Below, piece after piece: positions 9,182 to 17,500 of a stretch of 64,000 bases of DNA. The stretch is taken from positions 62,001 through 126,000 of the forward strand of contig NZ_QOCG01000022.1 in the NCBI RefSeq assembly GCF_003318235.1, in the 5' to 3' direction. The position numbers and the translations under genes were made by a program. Numbering within the stretch: position 1 is the stretch's first letter; the number at the start of each line of letters is the position of its first letter. This DNA comes from Loktanella sp. D2R18 (GTDB taxonomy: Bacteria; Pseudomonadota; Alphaproteobacteria; Rhodobacterales; Rhodobacteraceae). The notes under the pieces are model-generated. The model ran no database searches. It had not been told where the DNA came from and worked only from the letters and a program-made list of their open reading frames with translations.

Positions 9182-9213
9182 AAAAAACCCCGACACCGGC
9201 AAAGGTATCGGGG
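9182..9213 (-). terminator. Riboswitch-controlled intrinsic terminator of metZ
   Basis: A 10-bp stem (9204-9213 with 9188-9197, one G-T wobble) is followed on the minus strand by six T (9187-9182). It lies just after the SAM-II aptamer and 28 bases before the metZ ATG, the position of an expression-platform terminator. Confidence 0.85.
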
Positions 9214-9223
9214 GCATAAACCC

Positions 9224-9285
9224 GCAATCCCCTTTTAGCAGAATATTTAACGTGGCCCGCAATCCGGTAACAAATCGCCACAGCG
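9224..9285 (-). promoter_or_regulatory. SAM-II riboswitch aptamer (metA motif)
   Basis: On the minus strand the P1 stem GTGGC (9281-9277) pairs with GCCAC (9256-9252). The loop GATTTGTTACCGGATTGCGG follows the SAM-II pattern (GAUUU..ACCG..UUGC), then come the AAA and the strongly conserved GCTAAAAGGGGA 3' element (about 9238-9227) that forms the pseudoknot. Known SAM-II elements precede methionine genes in alphaproteobacteria and switch expression off when SAM binds. Confidence 0.88.
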
Positions 9286-9396
9286 ACTGCATAGGCCCCA
9301 CACCCGCACAGGTCAAGAAGAGGATCGTTACACAATCGTATTCGCGCCGTCATATAGCTGTAAAAATTATACAGCAAAGCTAGACCTATGTAACAT

Positions 9397-10281
9397 ATGG
9401 GTTTGGGTCGAATGCATTTCGCAGTGACACAGGATCAACGACCAACTGACATTGCGGTCAAATCCGCACTTGACCGCCTATCAAAACATGGCCCCGTCGT
9501 AATTATGCTGCATGGCTACAAATACGACCCCGATTTGCCGGAAGCTGATCCGCACCGCCTGCTCTTCTCCTTTGCGCCCCAATCAACCGGTAAACGTACA
9601 ACGTCTTTGCCGCGTCAGCTTGGCCTCTGTCATGAAGGGACACTGGCAATCGGATTCGCATGGCGCGCGCGCGGGTCTATTTGGCGTGCGCATCGCAATG
9701 CCGCCCGTGCTGCACACGACCTCGCTGCGTTGATCCGCCAAATCAGACAGCTTGCGCCGACACGGCCAATCCATATTGTCGCCCACTCACTTGGGGCGCG
9801 CGTGGCACTTTGTGCGCTGGAACACCTAAACAAGGGCGATGTTGGTCGGGTGATCTTGATTACCCCCGCAGCCTTCGAGTGCGAGCTACGCAAATCCCAG
9901 CAGACCCCGGCAGGTCAAACCGCCGAGATCGTCAATGTACGCTCAAAGGCCAACTTTCTTTACGATCTGTTGCTCTGGCTCGCGCTGCCGCACTGGGGAC
10001 GTACGATGTCCTTTGGACGGCTACGTTATCAAAATTTGCTCGATATGGTCATCGACCACGATGCAACATTGACAGGACTGGAAACCGCCGGTTTTGAAAT
10101 GACGCGCCCAAATGTGCGTATCTGCCATTGGTCAGGTTACCTGCGTCACGACATCTGCGCCGTCTATCAAGCACTTTTGCAGCGCCCTAACACGACGCCG
10201 CTACCCTATTTGCAAGCATTGATTGACGCAAAGCCGCAACGTCTGGAGCGCGACCATTTGGGCGAGGCAACAATTCCTTAA
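9397..10281 (+). CDS. Alpha/beta hydrolase fold protein
   Basis: A 294-residue predicted serine hydrolase of unknown substrate. It shows the oxyanion-region HGYKYDP near residue 40 and a nucleophile elbow GHSLGAR variant (VAHSLGARVAL, Ser near residue 133), with a likely catalytic His in the C-terminal DHDATL or CHWSGYLRHD segment. No signal peptide or membrane segment is apparent, so it is probably cytoplasmic. An ATG at 9412 is an alternative start; neither candidate has a good Shine-Dalgarno. It is transcribed divergently from metZ and lies 46 bases before the PilZ-like gene. Confidence 0.8.
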   Translation: MGLGRMHFAVTQDQRPTDIAVKSALDRLSKHGPVVIMLHGYKYDPDLPEADPHRLLFSFAPQSTGKRTTSLPRQLGLCHEGTLAIGFAWRARGSIWRAHRNAARAAHDLAALIRQIRQLAPTRPIHIVAHSLGARVALCALEHLNKGDVGRVILITPAAFECELRKSQQTPAGQTAEIVNVRSKANFLYDLLLWLALPHWGRTMSFGRLRYQNLLDMVIDHDATLTGLETAGFEMTRPNVRICHWSGYLRHDICAVYQALLQRPNTTPLPYLQALIDAKPQRLERDHLGEATIP

Positions 10282-10327
10282 GTACAATCGGCTAGACTGA
10301 GAGGGTCTCTCTGTCTTAGGTGCCTCA

Positions 10328-10651
10328 ATGCAACATCGCGCTCATCGTTACCGCACTGAATTTCCAGTCGAAATGCGCACGCCAGTTGGCACCGTGCAAG
10401 GTAGGATCGCAGATGTAAACAATGATGGCGCGCGTATCGAACGTGCACGGCCGATGCACCGCGGCAGCAAGGTATCGTTTAGCGTGCTGGGGCGCCCGGT
10501 GAATGCGGTCGTTGTCTGGGCCACAAGCAACCAGATTGGGATCATCTTTCGCCCAAGACTGCACGACGATATCGTGGATACGATGCGCTATCGCCGCGAT
10601 GGGCGGGTTGGTGCGCAGCGCGGCACTGTCGGCTTTGTGGCAATGCGTTAG
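10328..10651 (+). CDS. PilZ-like domain protein
   Basis: A 107-residue single-domain protein that resembles the PilZ beta-barrel (RYRTEFPVEMRTPVGTVQGRIADVNNDGARIERARPMHRGSKVSF, VNAVVVWATSNQIGIIFRP). Canonical cyclic-di-GMP contacts are degenerate: the RxxxR signature is not met exactly in RAHRYR, and the (D/N)xSxxG box reads DVNNDG. Ligand binding is therefore uncertain. Its last four bases overlap the convergent yciB gene. Confidence 0.75.
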   Translation: MQHRAHRYRTEFPVEMRTPVGTVQGRIADVNNDGARIERARPMHRGSKVSFSVLGRPVNAVVVWATSNQIGIIFRPRLHDDIVDTMRYRRDGRVGAQRGTVGFVAMR

Positions 10652-11259
10652 TCTTGCACGTCTTCGGGTTCAACAATCAGGTATTTTTGCAGCCCGATGA
10701 TTTGTACCCAGATGAACAAAAATAGCACGATGGGGAAGGCAAATGTTTCCAATTTCACCCAAAGGTCGGTGGATTGGGTCCGCCAAATGATTTCGTTTGC
10801 AACGGCAAGCGCGATGAACATGCCTGTCACGCGCTTGGTGAAAATCATCCAACCTTCGCGCTCCATCGGCAAGAATTCTTCCATGACGTATTGTAAATAA
10901 CTTTGGCCACGCAGCAAACCGACACCCAAAATCCCAGCCATAAATCCGTAAACAATGGTCGTTTTCATCTTAAAGAAACGTTCATCATTGAAATAGGCAG
11001 TCAACCCGCCAAAGAAAATCACCATGAAAGCAGTAAACACCTGCATGCGGCTGAGTTTTCCAGTTTGGTGCCAAAGAAGGGCCATCGCCACCAAGAGAAT
11101 CGGAATGAACACCAACGCGGCAACGATAAACCCAGAATATTCAGTCCCGCCAAAAAGATAGGTCTCGTCCTTGATCCTTACGTAGATCAAAAAAAACGCA
11201 AGCGTCGGTCCAAGCTCAAGCACTTGCTTTAAGATTGGATTAATCTGTTTTTCGGCCAT
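10648..11259 (-). CDS. yciB: YciB/IspZ-type septation protein A
   Basis: A polytopic inner-membrane protein of 203 residues with about five hydrophobic segments, matching the YciB (formerly IspZ/intracellular septation protein A) family: NPILKQVLELGPTLAFFLIYVR near the start, FFGGLTAYFNDERFFKMKTTIVYG, and the C-terminal TDLWVKLETFAFPIVLFLFIWVQ. In enterobacteria YciB affects envelope integrity and division. A GGGAGA Shine-Dalgarno precedes the ATG. It follows the EamA gene by 11 bases and ftsY further upstream, all on one strand, so an ftsY-unknown-EamA-yciB operon is likely. Confidence 0.92.
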   Translation of the reverse strand: MAEKQINPILKQVLELGPTLAFFLIYVRIKDETYLFGGTEYSGFIVAALVFIPILLVAMALLWHQTGKLSRMQVFTAFMVIFFGGLTAYFNDERFFKMKTTIVYGFMAGILGVGLLRGQSYLQYVMEEFLPMEREGWMIFTKRVTGMFIALAVANEIIWRTQSTDLWVKLETFAFPIVLFLFIWVQIIGLQKYLIVEPEDVQD

Positions 11260-11270
11260 TGGTGTCTCCC

Positions 11271-12200
11271 TTAGGCTCCCACTTCTACGATCACGGCGCC
11301 CAGTGCAACCAGTGCCATCAAAAACAAGCGGCGCGGTCCGACTTTTTCACCCAAGATAAACCATCCGATCAGTGCCGCGAAAACCGTTGATGTTTCGCGC
11401 AGAACTGCGGCTTCGCCAACCTTATCCAGTCGCGTCGCCATCATCACCCCGCCAAAGCTGACCCAAGCAATAACCGCCCCCGCAAACCCGCGCCACATCA
11501 AGGGCGCTATATCAATGCGGTCTGTCATCTTGCGATATCGCAAGAGGGCAAGCACTGGCATATCCAGCGATGTGACCAGAAAAAACCACGCCAAAAATGT
11601 AAACGGATCCGGTGACTGGCGAATGCCGTAGGCGTCATAGGTGGTGTAAACAGCCACCAAAACCCCACATAAAACCGCCCAAGCCAACCCGGATTTCAGT
11701 GCAGCTAAGTCGATAGTTTCTTCGGATAGGTTGCGCAGGGCCAGCAATAGAATACCGCCCGACAGGCACGCGACACCCACCCATTGCAGCGCATTAAAAT
11801 GCTCGCCAAAAAACAGTGTCGCGGCAAAGACTGTAACCAACGGCCCGGTGCCGCGCACGACCGGGTAGACCACAGTGTATGCGGCCTTTTGATAGGCTTT
11901 GGCCATCGTGACCTTATAAGCGAAATGAACAATCACTGCGCCCACAAGGATAATCGCCGTTTTCATATTAGGCAGCGGCACAAGGAAAAACGCAACCGGC
12001 GCAGAAAGAACCGCCAACCAGCCATCAATCGCGCCGCGTGTTAGCCAAGGGTCAAACCGCCCTTTTTGCAACGCGCCAAATACCGCATGCGCAAGCGCCG
12101 AAACCAGCGCAAGGATCGTCGCTAAACGCGCGCCCTCGGGCGTGCCAGCGATCGCGACCAACCATTCGGATAAAGGGTTCAAATGTCGCCCTGTTTCCAT
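11271..12200 (-). CDS. EamA-family (DMT superfamily) transporter
   Basis: A 309-residue inner-membrane protein with about ten transmembrane segments in two EamA repeats, typical of drug/metabolite exporters. Characteristic ends of each repeat are visible (GTGPLVTVFAATLFFGEHFNALQWVGVACLSGGILLLAL and RETSTVFAALIGWFILGEKVGPRRLFLMALVALGAVIVEV). The substrate is unknown. The ATG at 12200 lies 22 bases inside the preceding gene. A TTG at 12182, overlapping the upstream stop and preceded by AGGGCGAC, is an alternative start. Either way it is coupled to the upstream gene. Confidence 0.88.
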   Translation of the reverse strand: METGRHLNPLSEWLVAIAGTPEGARLATILALVSALAHAVFGALQKGRFDPWLTRGAIDGWLAVLSAPVAFFLVPLPNMKTAIILVGAVIVHFAYKVTMAKAYQKAAYTVVYPVVRGTGPLVTVFAATLFFGEHFNALQWVGVACLSGGILLLALRNLSEETIDLAALKSGLAWAVLCGVLVAVYTTYDAYGIRQSPDPFTFLAWFFLVTSLDMPVLALLRYRKMTDRIDIAPLMWRGFAGAVIAWVSFGGVMMATRLDKVGEAAVLRETSTVFAALIGWFILGEKVGPRRLFLMALVALGAVIVEVGA

Positions 12201-13012
12201 ACAAGCGCAATCGACACACCCGACATTGCAATGCCCAGCGCCGATGCAAGGTCAGCATCTCCTGAAATGTCTAAGAAAGGCACAACCGCCTGTATCCAGC
12301 CAAACCCGCGTTCAGATGTGATATCGACCTGCAGTTCACCTTCACGGTCCGAAACCATCCGCAAAAACGCCTGCCGGGTCGCCGTATCAACCTGAAACCG
12401 CGATACATCACGCATGGCTTCACCCAAGCTAACCCGGTTCACTTCGGACAGATCGACATCAAAATCATCCAAAAGGGATTGATTGACCGCTGCCTGCCCG
12501 TGCAGTTCAGTCATACGCAGCCCTGCAAGGCTTGTCTGTAAACCCGCAACATCGCTAAAATACGCGCCTTGCAACACATAGCTAACGGAAATGCCGCTTC
12601 CATCCGCATGGCGCAGGGTCACATCTTCGACCACCAGCATGCCCGATTCAGACAAATGACGTACATGCGCCTCAGCATCATAGCGCCGCGCACCTAGCAC
12701 TAAGTCTTCAAGCCGCAGTGCGATTGCTTCGGGGATACCTGAACCCTCTAGATATGCCTCTGCCCCCTCAATCTGAAATCCGACCCTAGACACATCGGTG
12801 CTGTCCCAGCCGTCGTCAGAGGTATCAATCGTGCACCAGCCGCCAGGCCCAACGCGCACATCGCTTGGTAATGGGGCTTCGCCGTTGACCTCGAATGGGG
12901 CCATTGTGCCAACAAACATATCCCAGCTGTCTTGGCAGGCCTGTGTCGTCATACGGTCATATGCCAATACAGGCGACGCGGTTAAGCAAACTGCGGTAAT
13001 CAGATATTTCAT
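12179..13012 (-). CDS. Hypothetical exported protein coupled to ftsY
   Basis: An unrecognised 277-residue protein with a short signal peptide (MKYLITAVCLTASPVLAYD). The N-terminal third has two Cys (TTQACQDSWDMF, GGWCTIDTSD) that could form a disulfide in the periplasm. The start overlaps the ftsY stop by four bases (ATGA), which implies translational coupling. The C-terminus holds a hydrophobic stretch, ASALGIAMSGVSIALVW. I do not recognise a family and assign no function. Confidence 0.75.
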   Translation of the reverse strand: MKYLITAVCLTASPVLAYDRMTTQACQDSWDMFVGTMAPFEVNGEAPLPSDVRVGPGGWCTIDTSDDGWDSTDVSRVGFQIEGAEAYLEGSGIPEAIALRLEDLVLGARRYDAEAHVRHLSESGMLVVEDVTLRHADGSGISVSYVLQGAYFSDVAGLQTSLAGLRMTELHGQAAVNQSLLDDFDVDLSEVNRVSLGEAMRDVSRFQVDTATRQAFLRMVSDREGELQVDITSERGFGWIQAVVPFLDISGDADLASALGIAMSGVSIALVWKQGDI

Positions 13013-14064
13013 AGTTCGGTCCCTACCAATGCAGATGAGAATTCTTGCGGATCAAATGGCGCAAGATCATCGATCTGTTCGCCAACGCCAATCGCGTGAA
13101 TAGGCAGGCCAAACTGATCAGCCAGTGCAACCAGCACACCGCCTTTGGCGGTCCCGTCTAGTTTCGTCATGACCAAGCCGGACACATCTGCCAATTGCTG
13201 AAAGACTTTGACCTGCTGTACGGCGTTTTGCCCAGTCGTCGCATCCAAGACCAAAAGCGTATTATGCGGCGCATCGGGGTCTTTTTTCCGGATGACCCGG
13301 ACAATTTTAGCCAGTTCTTCCATCAGGTCAGCGCGGTTCTGCAAACGCCCAGCCGTATCGATCATCAACAGATCCGCGCCATCGGCTTCGGCTTGCGTCA
13401 TCGCGTCAAAGGCAAGGCTTGCCGGATCGGATCCTTCAGGTGCAGTCAGCACAGGCACCCCCGCGCGGTCGCCCCAAACTTGCAATTGCTCGACCGCAGC
13501 GGCGCGGAACGTATCCCCCGCCGCAATCACAACCTTCTTGCCCGCCGCCTGAAACTGGCTGGCGAGTTTGCCAATCGTCGTGGTCTTTCCAGCCCCATTC
13601 ACACCAACAACCAGCACCACTTGCGGTTTTTTGGCATAAAGCGGCATTGGGCGCGCGACGGGTTCCATAATGCGGGTAATCTCATCCGCCATCAATTGCT
13701 TGATCTCTGGCACCGATAGTTTCTTACCCAACCGCCCCTCGGCCATGTTCGCTGTTACCCGCAAGGCGGTATCAACACCCATATCCGCTGTGATCAACAG
13801 CTCTTCCAGCTGTTCGAGCATGTCATCATCAAGCGTGCGCCGCGCGATGGTTTCTTCGGCCCCGAACATACGGCCCAGAATACCAGCCTTTTTAGGCTCA
13901 TCGGTGACGGGCTCAGGCGGCGGCGTGACTGGCGCAGTTATGGTCGGCTCTGGTGTTTGTGTAGTGGTGGCTTCACTACCCTCGCTCACGATGGCATCTA
14001 AGCCTTCGTCAATCTTTGACGATGAACCCGTCAGTCGGTTTTTGAGCTTTTTGAAGAACGACAT
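13009..14064 (-). CDS. ftsY: Signal recognition particle receptor FtsY
   Basis: SRP GTPase that docks ribosome-SRP complexes at the membrane. The 351-residue protein has an acidic, proline-rich N-terminal A region (about 1-60), the NG domain with GVNGAGKTTTIGKLA (G1), DTFRAAAVEQL (G2), DTAGRLQN (G3) and TKLDGTAKGG (G4). It is the first gene of a leftward set with the signal-peptide protein, the EamA permease and yciB. An intergenic gap of 66 bases separates it from the NuoEF-like gene upstream. Confidence 0.97.
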   Translation of the reverse strand: MSFFKKLKNRLTGSSSKIDEGLDAIVSEGSEATTTQTPEPTITAPVTPPPEPVTDEPKKAGILGRMFGAEETIARRTLDDDMLEQLEELLITADMGVDTALRVTANMAEGRLGKKLSVPEIKQLMADEITRIMEPVARPMPLYAKKPQVVLVVGVNGAGKTTTIGKLASQFQAAGKKVVIAAGDTFRAAAVEQLQVWGDRAGVPVLTAPEGSDPASLAFDAMTQAEADGADLLMIDTAGRLQNRADLMEELAKIVRVIRKKDPDAPHNTLLVLDATTGQNAVQQVKVFQQLADVSGLVMTKLDGTAKGGVLVALADQFGLPIHAIGVGEQIDDLAPFDPQEFSSALVGTEL

Positions 14065-14130
14065 ACGCCCGCGCCTTTGGTAACCTATTGTTATGACCTA
14101 ATCGCTTGGCGGCTGATTGAAAAGGCCCGG

Positions 14131-15816
14131 TCAGATTTCGTCGCTAAAATGCTGCATCACCAGTTTGATCGGATTCGGGGCCGCTTGCCCCAATCCGCAG
14201 ATCGACGCATCTGCCATTGTCGTGCAAAGCTCACCTAGCAATGTCTGATCCCACTGGTCCGCCTGCATCAATTTGACCGCCTTTTCGCAGCCCGCCCGAC
14301 ACGGCGTACATTGGCCGCAGCTTTCATCCTCAAAGAATCGCAGCATGTTCAGCGCCGCATCGCGTGCACTATCTTGGTCTGACAACACAACAACTGCGGC
14401 TGATCCGATGAACGTCCCGTGTGGTTGCAAAGTGTCGAAATCAAGTGGCACGTCATTTAATGACGCGGGCAAAAGACCCGATGACGGCCCGCCCGGTTGA
14501 TAGGCTTTAAAGACATGGCCCTCAAGCATCCCCCCAGCCGCTTCGATCACATCCGTGATCGTTGATCCGGCGGGCAAAAGATGCACCCCCGGCGAAACCA
14601 CACGGCCCGACACAGAATAGGACCGCAGCCCAATGCGCCCATTCTTTGAAACTGTGTTGAGTATCTGCGGCCCTTCGCGGCAGATACGTGCCACCCAATG
14701 CAATGTTTCTATATTATGTACCAGCGTTGGCCGCCCAAAGACGCCAACCTGTGCAACAAATGGGGGACGGTGGCGTGGAATGCCGCGTTTACCTTCGATG
14801 CTTTCGATCATCGCGCTTTCTTCGCCGCAGATATAGGCCCCCGCCCCGCGACGCAGATCGATATAGCCGGGCTCTACGATGCCGGCTTGTTCCAACGCCG
14901 CAATCTCACGGCGCAGAATTTCAAGCACCGCCGGATATTCATCTCGCATATAGATAAAGCAGGTGTCAGCCTCGACGGCCCATGCGGCGATCAGCATCCC
15001 TTCAAGCATCAGGTGCGGGGTCCGTTCCAGATGATACCGGTCTTTGAGCGTCCCCGGCTCACCCTCGTCACCGTTCACCGCCAAATAGCGTGGTCCCGGA
15101 TTCGCCCGTACAAAGCCCCATTTTTTGCCAGACGGGAAACCCGCGCCACCCAATCCGCGCAAGCCCGAGGTTAGCACCTTTTCTTGCACGTCTTCCCAGT
15201 TCCCATTCACGCGCAATGCTTTCAGCGTGTCATATCCCCCCACAGACACATAATCGGCGTAGGTTTCGTACACGGGCATGTGGGCGTGGGTATTATCATC
15301 CGCAATCGCTTGGGTCGCCTTAGCGACGGTGGCGTGATCAATATGGTGGTGACCGATTTCCAACACAGGCGCCGTATCGCAGCGCCCCATGCAAGGCGCG
15401 CGCACCACACGCACTTGGGCGGGGTCCATCCCTTCTGTCAGGGCAGTTTGTAATTGCTGCGCACCTGCCATTTCACACGATAGGCTATCGCAAACACGAA
15501 TAGTCAACGCAGGCGGCGGCACCTCACCTTCTTTGACCAGATCAAAATGCGCGTAAAAACTAGCGACCTCATAGACTTCGGCCTGCGCGATCCGCAGATC
15601 TTCGGCCAAGGCACGCATATGCGCGGCAGATAAGTGGCCATAGGCATCTTGGATCAAATGCAAAAATTCGATCAGCAGATCACGGCGGCGCGGGCGATCG
15701 CCAAGCAGGTCTTGCACCTGCGTCCATGCCAGATCATCCAACTGTCGGCCCTTGGGGGTGTGGCGCCCCTTGCCCTTGCCTGATTTCCAAACGCCGCTTT
15801 GCGTGGTCTGTGTCAT
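14131..15816 (-). CDS. NuoE-NuoF fusion, NAD-dependent formate dehydrogenase beta subunit-like
   Basis: A 561-residue fusion. Residues about 30-180 form a NuoE/thioredoxin-like [2Fe-2S] domain with four Cys (CDSLSC, CMGRC). Residues about 190-555 are NuoF-like with GLRGLGGAGFPSGKKWGF (FMN/NADH), YLAVNGDEGEPGTLKDRY, SLBB region and the [4Fe-4S] motif CGQCTPC plus a distal Cys. Fused FdsGB-type subunits pass electrons from formate dehydrogenase alpha to NAD. No alpha subunit (fdsA), fdsC or fdsD lies next to it: ftsY is downstream and alkB is divergent upstream. It could serve an alpha subunit encoded elsewhere. Start placed at ATG 15816 with GGGG nearby; the frame extends to 15846. Confidence 0.88.
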   Translation of the reverse strand: MTQTTQSGVWKSGKGKGRHTPKGRQLDDLAWTQVQDLLGDRPRRRDLLIEFLHLIQDAYGHLSAAHMRALAEDLRIAQAEVYEVASFYAHFDLVKEGEVPPPALTIRVCDSLSCEMAGAQQLQTALTEGMDPAQVRVVRAPCMGRCDTAPVLEIGHHHIDHATVAKATQAIADDNTHAHMPVYETYADYVSVGGYDTLKALRVNGNWEDVQEKVLTSGLRGLGGAGFPSGKKWGFVRANPGPRYLAVNGDEGEPGTLKDRYHLERTPHLMLEGMLIAAWAVEADTCFIYMRDEYPAVLEILRREIAALEQAGIVEPGYIDLRRGAGAYICGEESAMIESIEGKRGIPRHRPPFVAQVGVFGRPTLVHNIETLHWVARICREGPQILNTVSKNGRIGLRSYSVSGRVVSPGVHLLPAGSTITDVIEAAGGMLEGHVFKAYQPGGPSSGLLPASLNDVPLDFDTLQPHGTFIGSAAVVVLSDQDSARDAALNMLRFFEDESCGQCTPCRAGCEKAVKLMQADQWDQTLLGELCTTMADASICGLGQAAPNPIKLVMQHFSDEI

Positions 15817-15953
15817 GTCACTGCCCCTGATAGATGTCGCGACCATATCGGGCAGGCGCGCAAACGACCATGCAAAAGCGACGTTTCGAGGACAATTTCA
15901 GAGCCAATAGTTTTCAGCGTGACGCAATTCGCTCTGCGTGCTACCGATTGAAA

Positions 15954-16955
15954 ATGACCCCGCAAATGCGCCAATTCACGATCATTTCTTTACTTCCTGC
16001 GGCGCTTACTGGGATCGCGCTGAGTTTCGGTGGTTTCTGGATACTCATCGCCCTGATCTACCTGACCGGATTTGCGCGGTTGGTTGATGCCACGATAAAA
16101 TCTGAACGGGTCGCCAGCGAATTTCCGGCGGGCACGGGGCTTACTGTTACCCTTGCGGGGCTACACTTTCTGCTCTTGGCGGCGACTGTTCTTGTTCTTG
16201 CGAATGGCCTGCATAGCACCCTCGAAAATATCGGGTTGTTTATGGCAACCGGCCTGTTCATGGGACAAATCAGTAACGCGAACGCACATGAGCTGATCCA
16301 CCGTAGCAGCCGCGCCCTGCACCATTTGGGTATGTGGGTCTATATCTCTATGCTGTTTGGGCATCATACCTCGGCGCATGTCTTGCTACATCACCGCTAT
16401 GTGGCGACGATGGATGATCCCAATACATCCCGCCTTGGCGAAGATTTTTACCGCTTTGCGCGACGCGCATGGGCCGGGTCATTTATGTTGGGATACAAGG
16501 CCGAAGCAGCCCGCCCGCGTCCTGCATGGCGCAATCCATATGTCACTTACGTGCTCGGTGCATTTGGGTTTATGATACTCGCGCTCGCGATCAGCCCCAA
16601 AGCGCTGCTGCTTTATATCGGGCTTTGCGCCTATGCGCAGATGCAGCTGCTGATGTCGGACTATGTACAACACTACGGATTGATGCGCGCCACCCAAAAC
16701 AATGGCAAACCAGAGCCCGTCGGACCACAGCACAGTTGGAACAGCCCGCGTTGGTTTACCTCTGCGATGATGTTGAACGCGCCCCATCATTCGGACCACC
16801 ATGCGCACCCATCACGCCATTTTCCCGCATTAACCGTGCCAAAGGACGCTCCGATGCTTCCTAAGCCCCTGCCCATTATGGGTGCAATTGCCTTGGTGCC
16901 GCCGCTTTGGCGACGTATGATGGACCCGTTGGTTGAAAGATATGCAAATGCTTAG
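15954..16955 (+). CDS. AlkB-type membrane diiron hydroxylase (alkane 1-monooxygenase family)
   Basis: An integral membrane non-haem diiron hydroxylase of 333 residues. The histidine boxes of the AlkB family are present: HELIHR, GHHTSAHVLLHHRYVATMDDPNTSRLGE and APHHSDHHAHPSRHFPAL, plus the NYVQHYGL-like SDYVQHYGLMR. Several transmembrane segments precede and separate them. It probably hydroxylates a terminal methyl group of an alkane or similar chain. No rubredoxin or rubredoxin reductase is adjacent. The ATG at 15954 avoids a 40-residue N-terminal extension that lacks family character. A small exported protein gene overlaps its end. Confidence 0.9.
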   Translation: MTPQMRQFTIISLLPAALTGIALSFGGFWILIALIYLTGFARLVDATIKSERVASEFPAGTGLTVTLAGLHFLLLAATVLVLANGLHSTLENIGLFMATGLFMGQISNANAHELIHRSSRALHHLGMWVYISMLFGHHTSAHVLLHHRYVATMDDPNTSRLGEDFYRFARRAWAGSFMLGYKAEAARPRPAWRNPYVTYVLGAFGFMILALAISPKALLLYIGLCAYAQMQLLMSDYVQHYGLMRATQNNGKPEPVGPQHSWNSPRWFTSAMMLNAPHHSDHHAHPSRHFPALTVPKDAPMLPKPLPIMGAIALVPPLWRRMMDPLVERYANA

Positions 16956-17337
16956 ATTATTTCTTTTGTGCTGCATTTTTGGCAATGCCGCACAGGCACA
17001 AAGCACCATGGATGCCGCCCGATTTGGCGCACATGTCACTGGGCGGACGATTACCTATCTTTATGTCCATGATGGCAGCACCGGGATCGAACGCTATCTG
17101 TCAGGACGCCGCGTGATGTGGTCATCGACAGCGGGCATTTGCCAGCACGGTGTCTGGTATGAAAGCAAAGGCGATATTTGTTTCCGCTATGACCACGACC
17201 CTGAACCCAAGTGCTGGACGGTCTATGATGAACCCGGAGGGATGCGTGGGGTCTATACGACGCGCGCACCCTTTACTGTGATCCGCGAAATGGAAGACCG
17301 CGATGATCCGTTGATCTGCAACGATCTGTCGTCATGA
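16942..17337 (+). CDS. Small exported protein, DUF995-like
   Basis: A 131-residue protein with a signal peptide (LRLFLLCCIFGNAAQAQS). The mature domain, GRTITYLYVHDGSTGIERYLSGRRVMW then GICQHGVWYESKGDICFRYDHDPEPKCW, resembles DUF995-type periplasmic proteins with conserved Cys pairs. I base this on memory of the family, so the name is tentative. Two start codons are possible, 16942 and 16948; both lie within the end of alkB, so the two genes are coupled. Function unknown. Confidence 0.7.
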   Translation: MQMLRLFLLCCIFGNAAQAQSTMDAARFGAHVTGRTITYLYVHDGSTGIERYLSGRRVMWSSTAGICQHGVWYESKGDICFRYDHDPEPKCWTVYDEPGGMRGVYTTRAPFTVIREMEDRDDPLICNDLSS

Positions 17338-17500
17338 TACCCGCACCTGCGGTCATGACCCGCTTTGGCTTATGCGATGCGGTTCTTGTCGATCAAAGCA
17401 AAATCGCAACCGTCTGAAAGGTGAAGCGCGCGGGCACCGGCGCAGTCGATATCCTTGATCATGCCGATGTACCATGCTCGACATGCTTTTGCGTGCACGT
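17338..17500. other. Intergenic region between convergent genes
   Basis: A 163-base gap between the DUF995-like gene and xseA. On the minus strand a frame runs from a GTG at 17498 (or an internal ATG at 17459) to a stop at 17370, encoding about 42 residues ending in GCDFALIDKNRIA. It lies directly downstream of xseA and could be a tiny gene or the relic of one, but it has no clear ribosome binding site and no family I recognise, so I do not call it a gene. Confidence 0.3.

Noticed and set aside
9155..9316. N-terminal extension of metZ (open frame to 9316)
   Set aside because: It would be translated from the SAM-II aptamer and its terminator; family length and a GAGG ribosome binding site support the start at 9154.
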